Positions 32,465-41,426 of a DNA stretch of 64,000 nt are shown here, one piece after another; positions within the stretch are counted from its first letter, which is position 1; every line of letters starts with the position of its first letter. The notes below the pieces were generated by a model. The model had not been told where the DNA came from and searched no databases. It saw nothing but the letters and a program-made list of their open reading frames with translations. The DNA is from Saccharomycopsis malanga. Its lineage: Eukaryota; Ascomycota; Saccharomycetes; Ascoideales; Saccharomycopsidaceae. Position numbers and translations under genes: made by a program. The DNA lies in the NCBI GenBank assembly GCA_004014935.1, contig CP025325.1, forward strand, positions 310,001 through 374,000. The letters are read 5' to 3'.

Positions 32465-34942
32465 TTAATCGTACATGACAGCCTCGCCAGCAATGGCTGA
32501 TGCCTCGGCCACCAAAGTTAAGTATTCGCAAAGTTTGTTTGCCTGCAAAAAGTATTTTACAAAGTTGTTACTGGACTTTGCAACTTGTATGCTCAAGTCC
32601 AAAGCGTTTCGTAGGAATGAGTCTTTTTTTGTTTTAGTATCTGGAAGATCGCAGAAGCGAGAGTTGACGTAGATTTTGTGCAAGCTGATAATGAAGAATG
32701 GAACGTACAATTTTCTAAAATGTTCGTTAATGTCTTCATTGTCGTTGATAGTTAGACTGACCAATTGTGAGACGATCAAGTTGTTCAATGGGTGAACGAA
32801 TTTGGTTTCCATGTCTTCTTTTATCAATTGGTGTTTCCACCTGTTATCCACATTGTCTTTGGAGTTTGCCTTGTTGAGATCGATATTGTTAGCCAGCAAA
32901 TACAGTTCGTACTGGTCCAATATGGAAAAGCCATAATTGACAACCGTGAGAAAGTTTTGCAAATGTTTACGGTTAGTTCTGTAATCGTGCTCGTATGATT
33001 CAGTGGAGTCGCTACTGGTAATACTTTCGGTATCGTCTTGTTTGGCACTGAAAATCTCCACTTCCACATCGGCCTTTTTGATGATATCGTTGAAACTGTA
33101 CATTTTGACAAGCTCAAGAACTGCTCGGATCTTGCCACTTAACAAGAGATTGGTGAATATCTTACAGAAATAACTGACGGCTACATGGTTGAGATTTGGA
33201 AAGTTGAGCAAATAATCAACGCTGGTGTAGAAAGTTGTGTCGATATCGGAGATATCGGAAACCATGTTGACATGGTGCAGGTTTTGATTGATGAACGTTG
33301 CGTAATAGTTGGTATGTTTGGTGACAATCAAATCTACAGTGTCTATCAAGACTTGCTTGATATCAAGATCGAGATTCTGACAAGTCCTGATCTGGTCCAA
33401 CTTGTTTTGTTTCAAAACGAGTTTTGCCAAGTAATACGAGTATATACGGTGCTGAACGGCCAAATCCTCAGCAGTGCCCAACGGAAGACACTTAACATAT
33501 ATCGGAATGAGGCTGTAAAGCCCCTTCTTGAACAACCTTTTGAGATACAACTCAATTAGTGGAGTCACGTGATTGGTGGTAGAAGATGCTACGAGTTTTT
33601 GGTAAATTGAGAGGTGCACCATTACTCTGAGGAGGTAAGAGTTGGTGTTATCGTAGTGGGGGTCGTCAGCCAAGATCTGTTCGAGTTCCTGGGGTGATTC
33701 CTCGTAATCATTGTCATCAAACACAATATCTGAGTCGCTGGTCAAATCTGTGAATGTATCGTCCAAATCGCTATATACTATTGAGTTGGTAGCTTGTAAA
33801 ATGTTTCTATTGTACTCTTCGTTGAGGAAACTGTCGATTATCTCATCTGTATTGTTCAACATGACCGCACCCATCAAAAGACGGTAATTATTCTCACTCT
33901 CTTCTGGCAATAACAGTGCCAACCGTATCAAAATATCGTTGATCCCATCAACACCTGACAATTCGGCCATGTACAAAGGCTCCGTGTCTGTCAAATTGCC
34001 ATTGTCTACAAGATACTGCTCCATTTTACTGACTAAAAACGCATTTAAATACACAAGAAAGGCCACGTCCCAGTTGTTCTTGTTCAAAGCGAGGTTAAAC
34101 TCCACTCCGCCGCCGAGAAACTCAAAAAGGGCCTTCAAATACTGGTTTTTTGCACTCGCACTCAACCTGAGACACCCCCGGCGCCATTCATACTTGTTTT
34201 TGATGCCTTGAGGGGCCTCTGACGCGTTTCCGCCGTCAATGAGCGGATCAAAATACTCGTTCAAGCCCTGGAGAATCATATAATAAGTCCAGTTGTTCGT
34301 TTTCTCGCACAACTCCAACGCTTCGGCGTCCTGGCGTGTTAAAACTAGCCAATACAACCTTTGGTAGAAAATATCGTCGTTGTTACTGTCTTGCGACTCC
34401 AACTGCTTATTTTCTCGTATTTCCGCGTCATAATCTAGATTTTCTACAATCCCAACTTGCTTTTTGCCTTTGTTTCCAAACACATTGGCTACATTATCTT
34501 CCTGAAGAGCCAATTTGGTATTGATCCATTTTCCGCTCTCTACGGGCCCTAAATTATCGTCAACCATCAAATTTGACCGTAACCAACTCTGAATTAGCCA
34601 TATTTCCTTCAAATCTGAACGTTCATTCAAAAATTCCTCCAAAAAACTAGCATTCGAGTTGAATTTCTTGGAAAGTATCTTGAATCCTTCTTTAGCGTCC
34701 ATAGAACTACGAAATTCAGCCAATAGGCTCACCAAATCCCACAATTTCACCTCTAGCCCAAATCCTCTATTCAACGACTGCTTTTGATACAAATACACAT
34801 CTCTTTGGCTAACAATCTTGGCGAACGCACGCGGTAGCTCATCTTTATTCACATTTTCACCTGCCAACACAAAAGAATACAACAGATCAGCAAATTCTTG
34901 CTCTACAGGCTTTTTGAAACTATTGTTCAACACCACCGACAT
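32465..34942 (-). CDS. NUP84: nucleoporin Nup84 (Y-complex)
   Basis: 825-aa alpha-helical scaffold nucleoporin (Nup84/Nup107 family) of the Y-shaped outer-ring complex at the nuclear pore. Recognisable points are the WLIQSWLRSN region followed by ESGKWINTKL (yeast VVMVWLKEN...SKWLNS), MILQGLNEYFDPLID (yeast MILCGIQEYLNPVID), YEWRRGCLRLSA and the C-terminal NKLCEYLTLVAEASAIA (yeast GKLKEYLDLVARTATL). It is about 100 aa longer than yeast Nup84, partly from acidic insertions near 385-420 and 670-690. The start at ATG 34940-34942 is the first in frame. Confidence 0.88.
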   Translation of the reverse strand: MSVVLNNSFKKPVEQEFADLLYSFVLAGENVNKDELPRAFAKIVSQRDVYLYQKQSLNRGFGLEVKLWDLVSLLAEFRSSMDAKEGFKILSKKFNSNASFLEEFLNERSDLKEIWLIQSWLRSNLMVDDNLGPVESGKWINTKLALQEDNVANVFGNKGKKQVGIVENLDYDAEIRENKQLESQDSNNDDIFYQRLYWLVLTRQDAEALELCEKTNNWTYYMILQGLNEYFDPLIDGGNASEAPQGIKNKYEWRRGCLRLSASAKNQYLKALFEFLGGGVEFNLALNKNNWDVAFLVYLNAFLVSKMEQYLVDNGNLTDTEPLYMAELSGVDGINDILIRLALLLPEESENNYRLLMGAVMLNNTDEIIDSFLNEEYNRNILQATNSIVYSDLDDTFTDLTSDSDIVFDDNDYEESPQELEQILADDPHYDNTNSYLLRVMVHLSIYQKLVASSTTNHVTPLIELYLKRLFKKGLYSLIPIYVKCLPLGTAEDLAVQHRIYSYYLAKLVLKQNKLDQIRTCQNLDLDIKQVLIDTVDLIVTKHTNYYATFINQNLHHVNMVSDISDIDTTFYTSVDYLLNFPNLNHVAVSYFCKIFTNLLLSGKIRAVLELVKMYSFNDIIKKADVEVEIFSAKQDDTESITSSDSTESYEHDYRTNRKHLQNFLTVVNYGFSILDQYELYLLANNIDLNKANSKDNVDNRWKHQLIKEDMETKFVHPLNNLIVSQLVSLTINDNEDINEHFRKLYVPFFIISLHKIYVNSRFCDLPDTKTKKDSFLRNALDLSIQVAKSSNNFVKYFLQANKLCEYLTLVAEASAIAGEAVMYD

Positions 34943-35173
34943 TCTTAATTGATTGCTTTACTCTACATTTAATCATCATTATCATCATCATCAGTAAATA
35001 AACAACTCTTAAAAATTTATTAGCAAAAAAGGTTATGAGTGATGGGTGATGATAGGATGTAGAAGCGGCAAGGATGGGTGTCTGAAATTTATTGTATGGT
35101 GGAAATGTTTTATAAAGTCTTAATAATAATAAACTAAGTGTTCAAAAAAAAAAACCAAACATCTAAATCAAAT

Positions 35174-35791
35174 ATGAATTTGGAATATTATTATTATCAA
35201 TTTGATCAGTTTCTCAATGAGACGATTGTACGATATGTTCCTTTTGCAGAGGATCATTTGAATCTTACAATTAGTACATGTATCACCAAGTTATTTGTAG
35301 TAACATTGTTTTTGATCATAATATACGAAATTTTGTTCCATGTTGGAATCAAACTAAATTTTTGGCAAGATCCGGCAAAGGAGTTTTTCATTGATAAGCC
35401 AGTACATTGTGCTCATGTCTATGTTCAAGTGAATTATTTTGAAATTGATGAAAAAATTCAGCCTGAAAAGTTGACTTATGAAATTATCACCAAATCTCAT
35501 AAATTACTTCTTAAAAACCCTTTGAATTATCATATAGAATTCGGACCTGATGATTATGATTACGAAAAAGACCAGGAACTCGGTAGTACTGTTGGCTTTT
35601 TAATCAACAAGTTGAACAATCTTGCAGGTGATAGTAATTTTATTATTAATTCTTCGTACAAAACTGTTGGTGATGGTTTGCTCTTTGCTAGAAAAAAATT
35701 GAAAAACGGTTGTAAAAATGATGCACTATGTCTCCAGCAAATTGAAACAGGCAACACTGTTCAGTTTTTTGTTGTAGTGAAGAAGTGTTGA
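35174..35791 (+). CDS. unrecognised single-pass membrane protein
   Basis: 205 aa from the ATG at 35174; the open frame extends 12 codons upstream without an ATG. A Tyr-rich start (MNLEYYYYQFDQF) with an NET site is followed by one strong hydrophobic segment at about 48-66 (LFVVTLFLIIIYEILFHVGI). A soluble C-terminal domain of about 135 aa follows with several acidic and aromatic stretches and three cysteines near the end (NGCKNDALC and the last residue). It is predicted single-pass; topology and function are unknown. I considered signal peptidase subunit Spc2, but the helix count and sequence do not fit. Confidence 0.75.
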   Translation: MNLEYYYYQFDQFLNETIVRYVPFAEDHLNLTISTCITKLFVVTLFLIIIYEILFHVGIKLNFWQDPAKEFFIDKPVHCAHVYVQVNYFEIDEKIQPEKLTYEIITKSHKLLLKNPLNYHIEFGPDDYDYEKDQELGSTVGFLINKLNNLAGDSNFIINSSYKTVGDGLLFARKKLKNGCKNDALCLQQIETGNTVQFFVVVKKC

Positions 35792-35817
35792 TATCAATTT
35801 TTTTTTTTGTATTATGA

Positions 35818-35990
35818 AAATACTAGTAAAATATTATTTTTTAGATTATGGAAATACTAGTTAAATATCATAATTTCGTTAGTTTTTATTTTTGTATTAT
35901 GGCAATAATAGCTGAATATTGTGATAATTTGATTTTTTTTTGTTAGTCTTTTTTTAAATCATGACAATACTAGTTGAATATCATGTTAAT
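35818..35990. repeat. degenerate tandem repeat of about 60 bp
   Basis: Units of the form ATTATGRAAATACTAGTWAA...TTTCGTTAGTTTTTA recur from about 35813, 35846, 35895 and 35955, with variable spacing, just 3' of the membrane-protein gene. Confidence 0.45.
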
Positions 35991-36055
35991 TACGTTAGTT
36001 TTTAGTTTGTTTTTTTCAGTGAAAAAATGTTGATATTATACTAGTGTATCATTGG

Positions 36056-36450
36056 TGATAAACTCTTGAGTGCTTCTAGTTCCATAGTGATCAAGTAGAT
36101 CCCATTATTCTATATTTACTCTTCGTACAATTGGTCTTCTTAGCTTTTAACATTATTATTGGATCGATAAACGTCATAACTAGTAACAACAGTCTTAATT
36201 TTGGTTTCACTGGAAACTATTTATATTGAAAATCAACAGAATAGTTAATTACTCATTTTCCTTTTGCAAGGACTCCGTATCATTGGTGGTAAATTTTTAT
36301 ATGCCTTTAGTTTCTCACATGCCTCTAGTTCTATAGTTTGGTTGTCGGAAATGTAATGGATTCTATTTCTCCATGTTTATCCTGCTTACAACTGGTCTTG
36401 TTCCATTTTACCAATTCTTACTGGCTCGACATATCAATCAGAACTCAAGT
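36056..36450 (+). repeat. dispersed repeat family C, copies 2 and 3 side by side
   Basis: Two segments start GTATCATTGGTGATAA (36056) and GTATCATTGGTGGTAA (36277). Both go on through CTTCTAGTTC or CTCTAGTTC and a CAAYTGGTCTT...ATTGGMTCGA block. A third relative is at 20029. The nature of the element is unknown; an old LTR is possible. Confidence 0.5.
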
Positions 36451-36540
36451 CATTGCCATTTCAATTCTTTGCTGTGAAACATAATGATTTTTTTTATTGT
36501 TATTTTATTAATTCTAGTTGTATATTATAATGATTAATAC

Positions 36541-36705
36541 AAATAATATCATATATTTCGAGCCCAGTGGATATCAGAGTCGTATATACGCGTTATGTCT
36601 AAAGAGACTTGGTAAAACCCAATGGGTACTCATGTCCTGGTGATCATAAGCTGCCCCTTGAGCCTACCAGATCCTTTTCTCTTCTCCAAAAGTACTTCTG
36701 CCCCG
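36541..36705 (-). mobile_element. tRNA-derived SINE, copy 7, shortened
   Basis: On the plus strand: AATATCATATATTTCGAGCC then CAGTGG, CGTATATACGCGTTATGTCT and AAGAGACTTGGTAAAACCCA, then a body and a partial head (CCAGATCCTTTTCTCTTCTC). This is the minus orientation; the 5' end is missing. Confidence 0.75.
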
Positions 36706-36838
36706 CGGGCATCATGTTCACTATTATAATTTTTGTTTCTATTATAACCAGGTACTATTTAATACGTACTATCGCCGTTATAAATGTAATAAATCACATA
36801 ATAAACTCGACAAACTTGTAAGCATATTCCAAACCATT

Positions 36839-37684
36839 TCACTTTTTAATAAGAACAGTTGCTGGCCCAGTGACCTCCACCAAGCGTTGCTTTCTGCTTT
36901 TTATAAACGTTCTGTAGGCATTTCTCACTCCAATAAGCCTATTTCTTACGTTTTTATTAAACCATTCTCTGTCTTGTTTCTGGAGGATTGTGACGCCTTT
37001 CCATGTGTTCCAAACAGGCAATCCAGCCAACTTGGACCATATATTTCGCAAATTGTCGGCTATTCTAGATAATAGAAGACTACTGTATACTTTTGGATCC
37101 ATTACGCTACATTTTACATGCTGTGCTCCAATAGCGATCAACGACTTTTCGTCAAGATAGATTGTTTCATTATCTGTCAAATGCAATGCTCCATCGTATC
37201 CCACTGCCATACTATAACTGCCATTGCTCTGCGCATTATATCCAAGAACATTTTGCCCGGAAAAGACTTTCCATTCTACGCCATCCTGAGGACCTGTTTT
37301 TGCGCCAATCTCGGAGCATTGCTGCCCATCAATAAAAGCAATCTTGGAAGACACATTATGGGCGTTGTTCATCAATATATTCAAAGGAATCCCACTAACA
37401 ATCTGCTGTTCGTTCTTGCGCTTGATAATGGAAACATCATCTGCTAATCTCAGATACTTTTCTTGGCTGGTGCAAAGCAGAATAATAGAGCCAGGGACAG
37501 TAATAAGTGAATTGGCTGGAATAATCACAAGTGACGTAGAACTAGCCCCGAGTTCACTATTCAAAGATATAAGTTTGAATTTACTAGCAAACGGCCCATT
37601 TCCTGTTGTTTTCACCAAGTTTTTGAAAATATTGGTGATATCCCTCGAACTCAGACTATACAATCTTACACTGTGCTTGTACAT
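36839..37684 (-). CDS. AIM24: AIM24-like mitochondrial protein
   Basis: 281 aa. The N terminus MYKHSVRLYSLSSRD is basic and free of acidic residues until residue 15, as in a mitochondrial presequence. The rest is a beta-rich domain of the AIM24/TRAP-like type, with GPFASKFKLISL, LITVPGSIILLC, WKVFSGQNVLGYNAQ and the C-terminal VEVTGPATVLIKK that resembles the LTGPaTVLL end of fungal Aim24. Yeast Aim24 supports MICOS and cristae in the inner membrane (family knowledge). It is shorter than the about 394-aa S. cerevisiae protein. Orthology is likely rather than certain. Confidence 0.7.
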   Translation of the reverse strand: MYKHSVRLYSLSSRDITNIFKNLVKTTGNGPFASKFKLISLNSELGASSTSLVIIPANSLITVPGSIILLCTSQEKYLRLADDVSIIKRKNEQQIVSGIPLNILMNNAHNVSSKIAFIDGQQCSEIGAKTGPQDGVEWKVFSGQNVLGYNAQSNGSYSMAVGYDGALHLTDNETIYLDEKSLIAIGAQHVKCSVMDPKVYSSLLLSRIADNLRNIWSKLAGLPVWNTWKGVTILQKQDREWFNKNVRNRLIGVRNAYRTFIKSRKQRLVEVTGPATVLIKK

Positions 37685-37928
37685 GATGACCGAAACTAAT
37701 CATTTAATCGTTGCTACTGGATAATTCAGTTAACATCCACTAAAATTTATTCATCCCTATCCTATTAGGCCAATGCAGTATTATGTTGAAATATGCACCT
37801 ATCAACTGGCTGGTATGTAGGGTGTTATGCATGAAAAAAAGATGAGCCAATAAGTAGAGAGTGAGCGATGATGTTTTTTTTTTTTTTGGTGTTGGTAAAG
37901 AACGATTTTGATACTTGATTTCTACAAG

Positions 37929-39569
37929 ATGGTAATGGTTGACGAGGTGTTTTGTGGTGTTATGAAAATCACTGAGGATGTTACGAAAATGGGTTCCGAG
38001 GAGGAGTTTTTAATGGATCTTGAACAGATTTCAGAGTATATTCAATGTAGTGTGCAATCAAGTAGGTTTAGAGAGAGTCTTCTTGCTAAGCATGAGCAGT
38101 TTTTGCCTTTAGTTACCAAGACGTTTAGCGTAGAACGGATGCCTGTGGCGGAGGATCCGGTGTTGATGGTTAAATTGCGGCTTATTAGAGCAGTTGTTAT
38201 ATTGTTGAGAAATGTGTTGGTGATTAGCCAGCCAGTGGTAAACGATTACTGTAGTTTCTATAAAAAGATACTCGAGGCCCACGAAGCGGTGCTTGGGTGT
38301 TTGGTGTATAGCACTGAACAATATGGCAATGTTGTAGAAGAGGATTTTTTGCTTGGCAAGTGGACAGTTTGTTTTTTGCAATGTTTGAGCAACTTGTCTG
38401 GCAATTTCCGCAATGCGGTTGTAGGAGATGTTCAGCAGGCAGCAGGTTTGCTGGACAAGTCTGGTTTGGTTTGTATAATTAGCAGATTAAATGATCTTGT
38501 ACAACTTGGGATTTTCTCCAATGCGTCCAACTATCATTTGTTTTTGGTGTATTTGAATCAGTTTATTGTGAACAATCACCAGATTGTGAACCAGATTCCC
38601 ACGGAAACTAGCAGTGACGAGGTGACCAATTGGTTTGTCTACCACTTGTTGAGCCAGGCAAGTGGGAACAGCACTTTAGTAGACTTTTTGGCTACACGGT
38701 TTGTTGAGCATCATAATGCCATACATTTCAACCGCCAGGGGGAGTTGCGAGACTCCAAGATAGAGGAGATTGACGTAAACCAGTCAAAAGAACTGTTTTT
38801 GGTATTTGCTTCCATAGCGAAAAACATCATTATCCACGAAAGTTTTGGCAAGTTTCTCCTTGCACTGTATGAGCAGAACAACAAGGTCGGTTTGGCACAG
38901 CATCTTCTCCAAACAGCGCAGATTTTGCTCACCAACTTGCAGAGCTTGACAAACCTCCAGTTGGCGGTTGTTCTTAGCTGGGTCATGGAGGTTTACCAGA
39001 TGTTAAAGTCACAAGTAGAGCTGTATTTTGTAGATTCTAGCAAAACCGACGCCAAACCATTGTACGAAAACTTGTTTATGGTCTTGGATATCGTGTCTCA
39101 TTTGCTAGCATTTGAATATTCTGTAAAGTATCTCAACAATTACAATTTCTTAGGCCAGTTGACTCAGCTCTTGAAAACTCTTCATGAAAATATCAAACCA
39201 ATCACCAGACTAGCTGAAAAAGATCGGGCCACAAGAGCAAAAGATGCTAGATACTTTCCCAGCTTGAAAAAACTTTTGATTGAAGCAATCACTCATCTTG
39301 TCGCGGAAAATCACAATAATCAGGAGTTTGTCAGAAACACTCACGCCTTGGAAGTCATTTTATCAATGTGTGTCATTGACGAGTTGAATCCTTTTATAAA
39401 AGAAACCGCAATCATTTGCATCAAGTTTTTGTTGAAAGACAACTCTGGAAACCAAGACTTTGTCAGGAAATTGGAGGCCAAGAAAATTGTTAATGAAGAC
39501 GAGTTGAAGAAAAATGGAGTAGAGTTGGAAATGAAGGATGGAAAAGTGGGCTTGAAAAGGGGTAAATAG
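37929..39569 (+). CDS. CTR86: ataxin-10-like armadillo protein (Ctr86)
   Basis: 546 aa from the ATG at 37929 (the frame extends 7 codons upstream from a TTG only). It is all-helical, with Leu-rich repeats of armadillo type. The C-terminal part carries the ataxin-10 signature: RYFPSLKKLLIEAITHLV, NNQEFVR, ALEVILSMCVIDELNPFIKE and FLLKDNSGNQDFV. Yeast Ctr86 is an essential protein of unclear function with this domain. Assignment rests on the C-terminal block; the N-terminal half is less conserved. Divergent from AIM24, with a 244-bp gap. Confidence 0.8.
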   Translation: MVMVDEVFCGVMKITEDVTKMGSEEEFLMDLEQISEYIQCSVQSSRFRESLLAKHEQFLPLVTKTFSVERMPVAEDPVLMVKLRLIRAVVILLRNVLVISQPVVNDYCSFYKKILEAHEAVLGCLVYSTEQYGNVVEEDFLLGKWTVCFLQCLSNLSGNFRNAVVGDVQQAAGLLDKSGLVCIISRLNDLVQLGIFSNASNYHLFLVYLNQFIVNNHQIVNQIPTETSSDEVTNWFVYHLLSQASGNSTLVDFLATRFVEHHNAIHFNRQGELRDSKIEEIDVNQSKELFLVFASIAKNIIIHESFGKFLLALYEQNNKVGLAQHLLQTAQILLTNLQSLTNLQLAVVLSWVMEVYQMLKSQVELYFVDSSKTDAKPLYENLFMVLDIVSHLLAFEYSVKYLNNYNFLGQLTQLLKTLHENIKPITRLAEKDRATRAKDARYFPSLKKLLIEAITHLVAENHNNQEFVRNTHALEVILSMCVIDELNPFIKETAIICIKFLLKDNSGNQDFVRKLEAKKIVNEDELKKNGVELEMKDGKVGLKRGK

Positions 39570-39615
39570 ATTGTCTAGGCTTGTTGAAATTTCAATTATT
39601 AATTGAAGAAAAATG

Positions 39616-39681
39616 GATGAGACAATCACAATTTGTAATTATTGTGAAGATGAGACAATCACAATTTGTACTTATTGTGAA
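39616..39681. repeat. tandem repeat, 33-bp unit x2
   Basis: GATGAGACAATCACAATTTG opens both units (39616 and 39649); the two differ at one base. A further partial GATGAGAAAACCACAA follows at about 39687. It lies in the 3' flank of CTR86. Confidence 0.75.
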
Positions 39682-39799
39682 GAATAATGGATGAGAAAAC
39701 CACAACTAATAATCATCAAGAAGAACTTTATTTATAAAGTTTGCCAAACCTATTGAAAGTTACATCAGGCGGTGGATGTTTGTTAAACTAGCCAGTTTA

Positions 39800-40130
39800 T
39801 TAGATTCAAAAGGCATTGTTGGTTTCTTTGACCAAAGGAGCAGGAGTAACCGCATCTCAAACAATCAACAATGAGAACAACATTGGTACCAATTCCGCCA
39901 ATATAAAGCACCATCAAAGACTTTAGTAATATTGCCAAGATAAAGCACCAAAGACTTTAGTAATATTGTCAATATAAAGCACCAAAGACTTTAGTAATAT
40001 TGCCAACAACAGCAAGAATATTTCTCTTTTCAGGCACTTTTTTCTTTGAACATTTCTGTTTTGTAATAAACCATCAACAATACCAACTGCATAAGTACCA
40101 ACACCGGTCAAAGCAGCAACTGGTTGGGAA
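39800..40130 (-). pseudogene. possible broken small gene with tandem 35-bp repeats
   Basis: The minus strand reads SQPVAALTGVGTYAVGIVDG then LLQNRNVQ before the frame is lost, and goes on in another frame into a repeated NITKVFGAL segment encoded by three copies of a 35-bp unit (39897-40003). It looks like the tail of a repetitive, possibly secreted, protein gene that has decayed. No family is recognised. Confidence 0.35.
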
Positions 40131-40252
40131 ACAGCACTTTTTCAAAGAAAATCGCTAATAAAAAAGTTTTTAAAAATTGTTTCAATCATTATTTATATCA
40201 ATTCACCTCTTTGATTATTGTCATTAAAACTATCAAGAATCTAACAAAGAAA

Positions 40253-40506
40253 ATGAGTTTACGTTTGAGTATTCGACGAGCTGGCAAGCTAGCGAAATAT
40301 CAGTTGAGACTAGGTAACGTTTGCTTCATTAAGTGTACTCATTAATTAATAACTTTAACAACTACCATACCAATTCAAATAACCCTGCTTATGTTTGGAT
40401 CGAAAACTACCTACTTTTTGGCATTTATATCATGATGGGCATCACTTTGATCAATGTCAGTTTAAAAATGTTTCCCATTAGATATGGTTTGGTTAGACAT
40501 GAGTAG
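40253..40506 (+). CDS. candidate 77-aa protein split by 20 nt
   Basis: ATG at 40253 begins MSLRLSIRRAGKLAKYQLRL, basic and amphipathic like a mitochondrial targeting sequence. The frame is lost after 40313. A second frame from 40334 to the TAG at 40504-40506 encodes a plausible membrane segment (NYLLFGIYIMMGITLINVSL) and ends KMFPIRYGLVRHE. The 20 nt between (40314-40333) start GT and end AG and keep the phase when removed, but are too short for a normal spliceosomal intron. Alternatives are a longer intron using GTATTC at 40269 as donor, a frameshifted pseudogene, or chance. No family is recognised. Confidence 0.4.
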
Positions 40507-40558
40507 AACCAAAACTTTAAACAGTATAATGCAAATAGAAATGTATAAAAACTGCTAG

Positions 40559-40882
40559 CCGTTAAGCCCTATGCCTCAGCCGTATGGCTCAGTGGTTAGT
40601 GGTCCAGAAGAAGAGAAAAAGACCTGGCAGGCTCACGGGTTCGATTTCCAACACGAAAACTTTGTTCACTGCTTTTACAATGTTGATCAGGCAACTGTAA
40701 CAGTTTGAAATACAACCTAGACAAAAGTTAAGTGCTTGTTTTCCAGTTTGTTAATATAGAAAATCATGATTTATTGAGCATGATTCGCACTGAGTTTTAC
40801 CAGGTCCCCTTAGACATAGCATACATTCGAAACTGCTATGCACTGGGCTCGAAATATATGCTATTATTACTATAATTATACT
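40559..40882 (+). mobile_element. tRNA-derived SINE, copy 8, full length with target-site duplication
   Basis: The best complete copy (324 bp). Head GTATGGCTCAGTGGTTAGTG (A box) and ACGGGTTCGATTTCC (B box), body CAGGCAACTGTAACAGTTTG, and tail CCCCTTAGACATAGC...ACTGGGCTCGAAATATATGC ending in ATTATTACT. TATAAAAACTGCTAG is perfectly repeated on both sides (40544-40558 and 40883-40897): a 15-bp target-site duplication. Confidence 0.92.
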
Positions 40883-41007
40883 TATAAAAACTGCTAGTTT
40901 TTCATAAACATACGAAATTTTACCGTCACATTTCAGCCATATATATATATTTAAGGTTTGTAAAGTGAATACCAAGTATGCAGCAAGGAACAGCACCATG
41001 CATATCC

Positions 41008-41083
41008 TTGCAGGGCCTTTTTTGGATTTTTTGCCAAAATTCCCAAAATTGCCTGATTAACCCCTTGACAAAAATTGGGATTT
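41008..41083 (+). repeat. dispersed repeat family D, copy 2
   Basis: TTGCAGGGCCTTTTTTGG, then ATTCCCAAAATTGCCTGATT and AACCCCTTGACAAAAATTGG. It matches 32078-32155 at roughly four of five positions by eye. A cluster of four TGCAT cores follows at 41104-41152. Confidence 0.65.
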
Positions 41084-41209
41084 CCATCAGGTCTTGGAGG
41101 ATGTGCATGAAAGGTTGCATGAAGAGTGCATACAACATGCATTGTCCTATGTATGTCCATGATTATTTAAAAGCTAACAAGTGTATTATTTACCAATTGA
41201 TTATAATGT

Positions 41210-41345
41210 GATTATATCATATATTTCTAGTCCAGTACGTACATGTCAGTTTTGTATATACGCGCCATGTCTAAGGGAACTCGTATCTATGCGCCATGTC
41301 CAAAGAAACTTGGCAAAACCAATCATGGTCTTTCGAACATAATCT
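41210..41345 (-). mobile_element. tRNA-derived SINE, copy 9, 5'-truncated
   Basis: Tail and adjoining body in minus orientation: ATATCATATATTTCTAGTCC, then TTTTGTATATACGCGCCATG and ACTTGGCAAAACCAATCATG. A GCGCCATGTC segment is duplicated internally. The tRNA-like head is absent. Confidence 0.75.
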
Positions 41346-41426
41346 ACTTGAGTTTGCCAGCTTATTTTTCTAGTTCCCATAGCACTAATTAATTACTGCG
41401 GCATGTTATTCTTTATCTATACAGAG

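Larger units (their letters stand above)
35792..36838. other. intergenic with repeats
   Basis: About 1 kb. TACTAGTTGAATATCATG-like segments recur three to four times between 35818 and 35985. Two family C repeats (36056, 36277) and a SINE copy (36541-36705) follow. No gene is seen. Confidence 0.45.
39570..41426. other. intergenic gap with repeats and one possible small gene
   Basis: About 1.86 kb between CTR86 and the 3' end of BUB1. It contains 33-bp and 35-bp tandem repeats, a possible broken gene, a candidate 77-aa split frame (40253-40506), a full-length SINE with a target-site duplication, a family D repeat and a truncated SINE. Each is listed separately. Confidence 0.5.
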
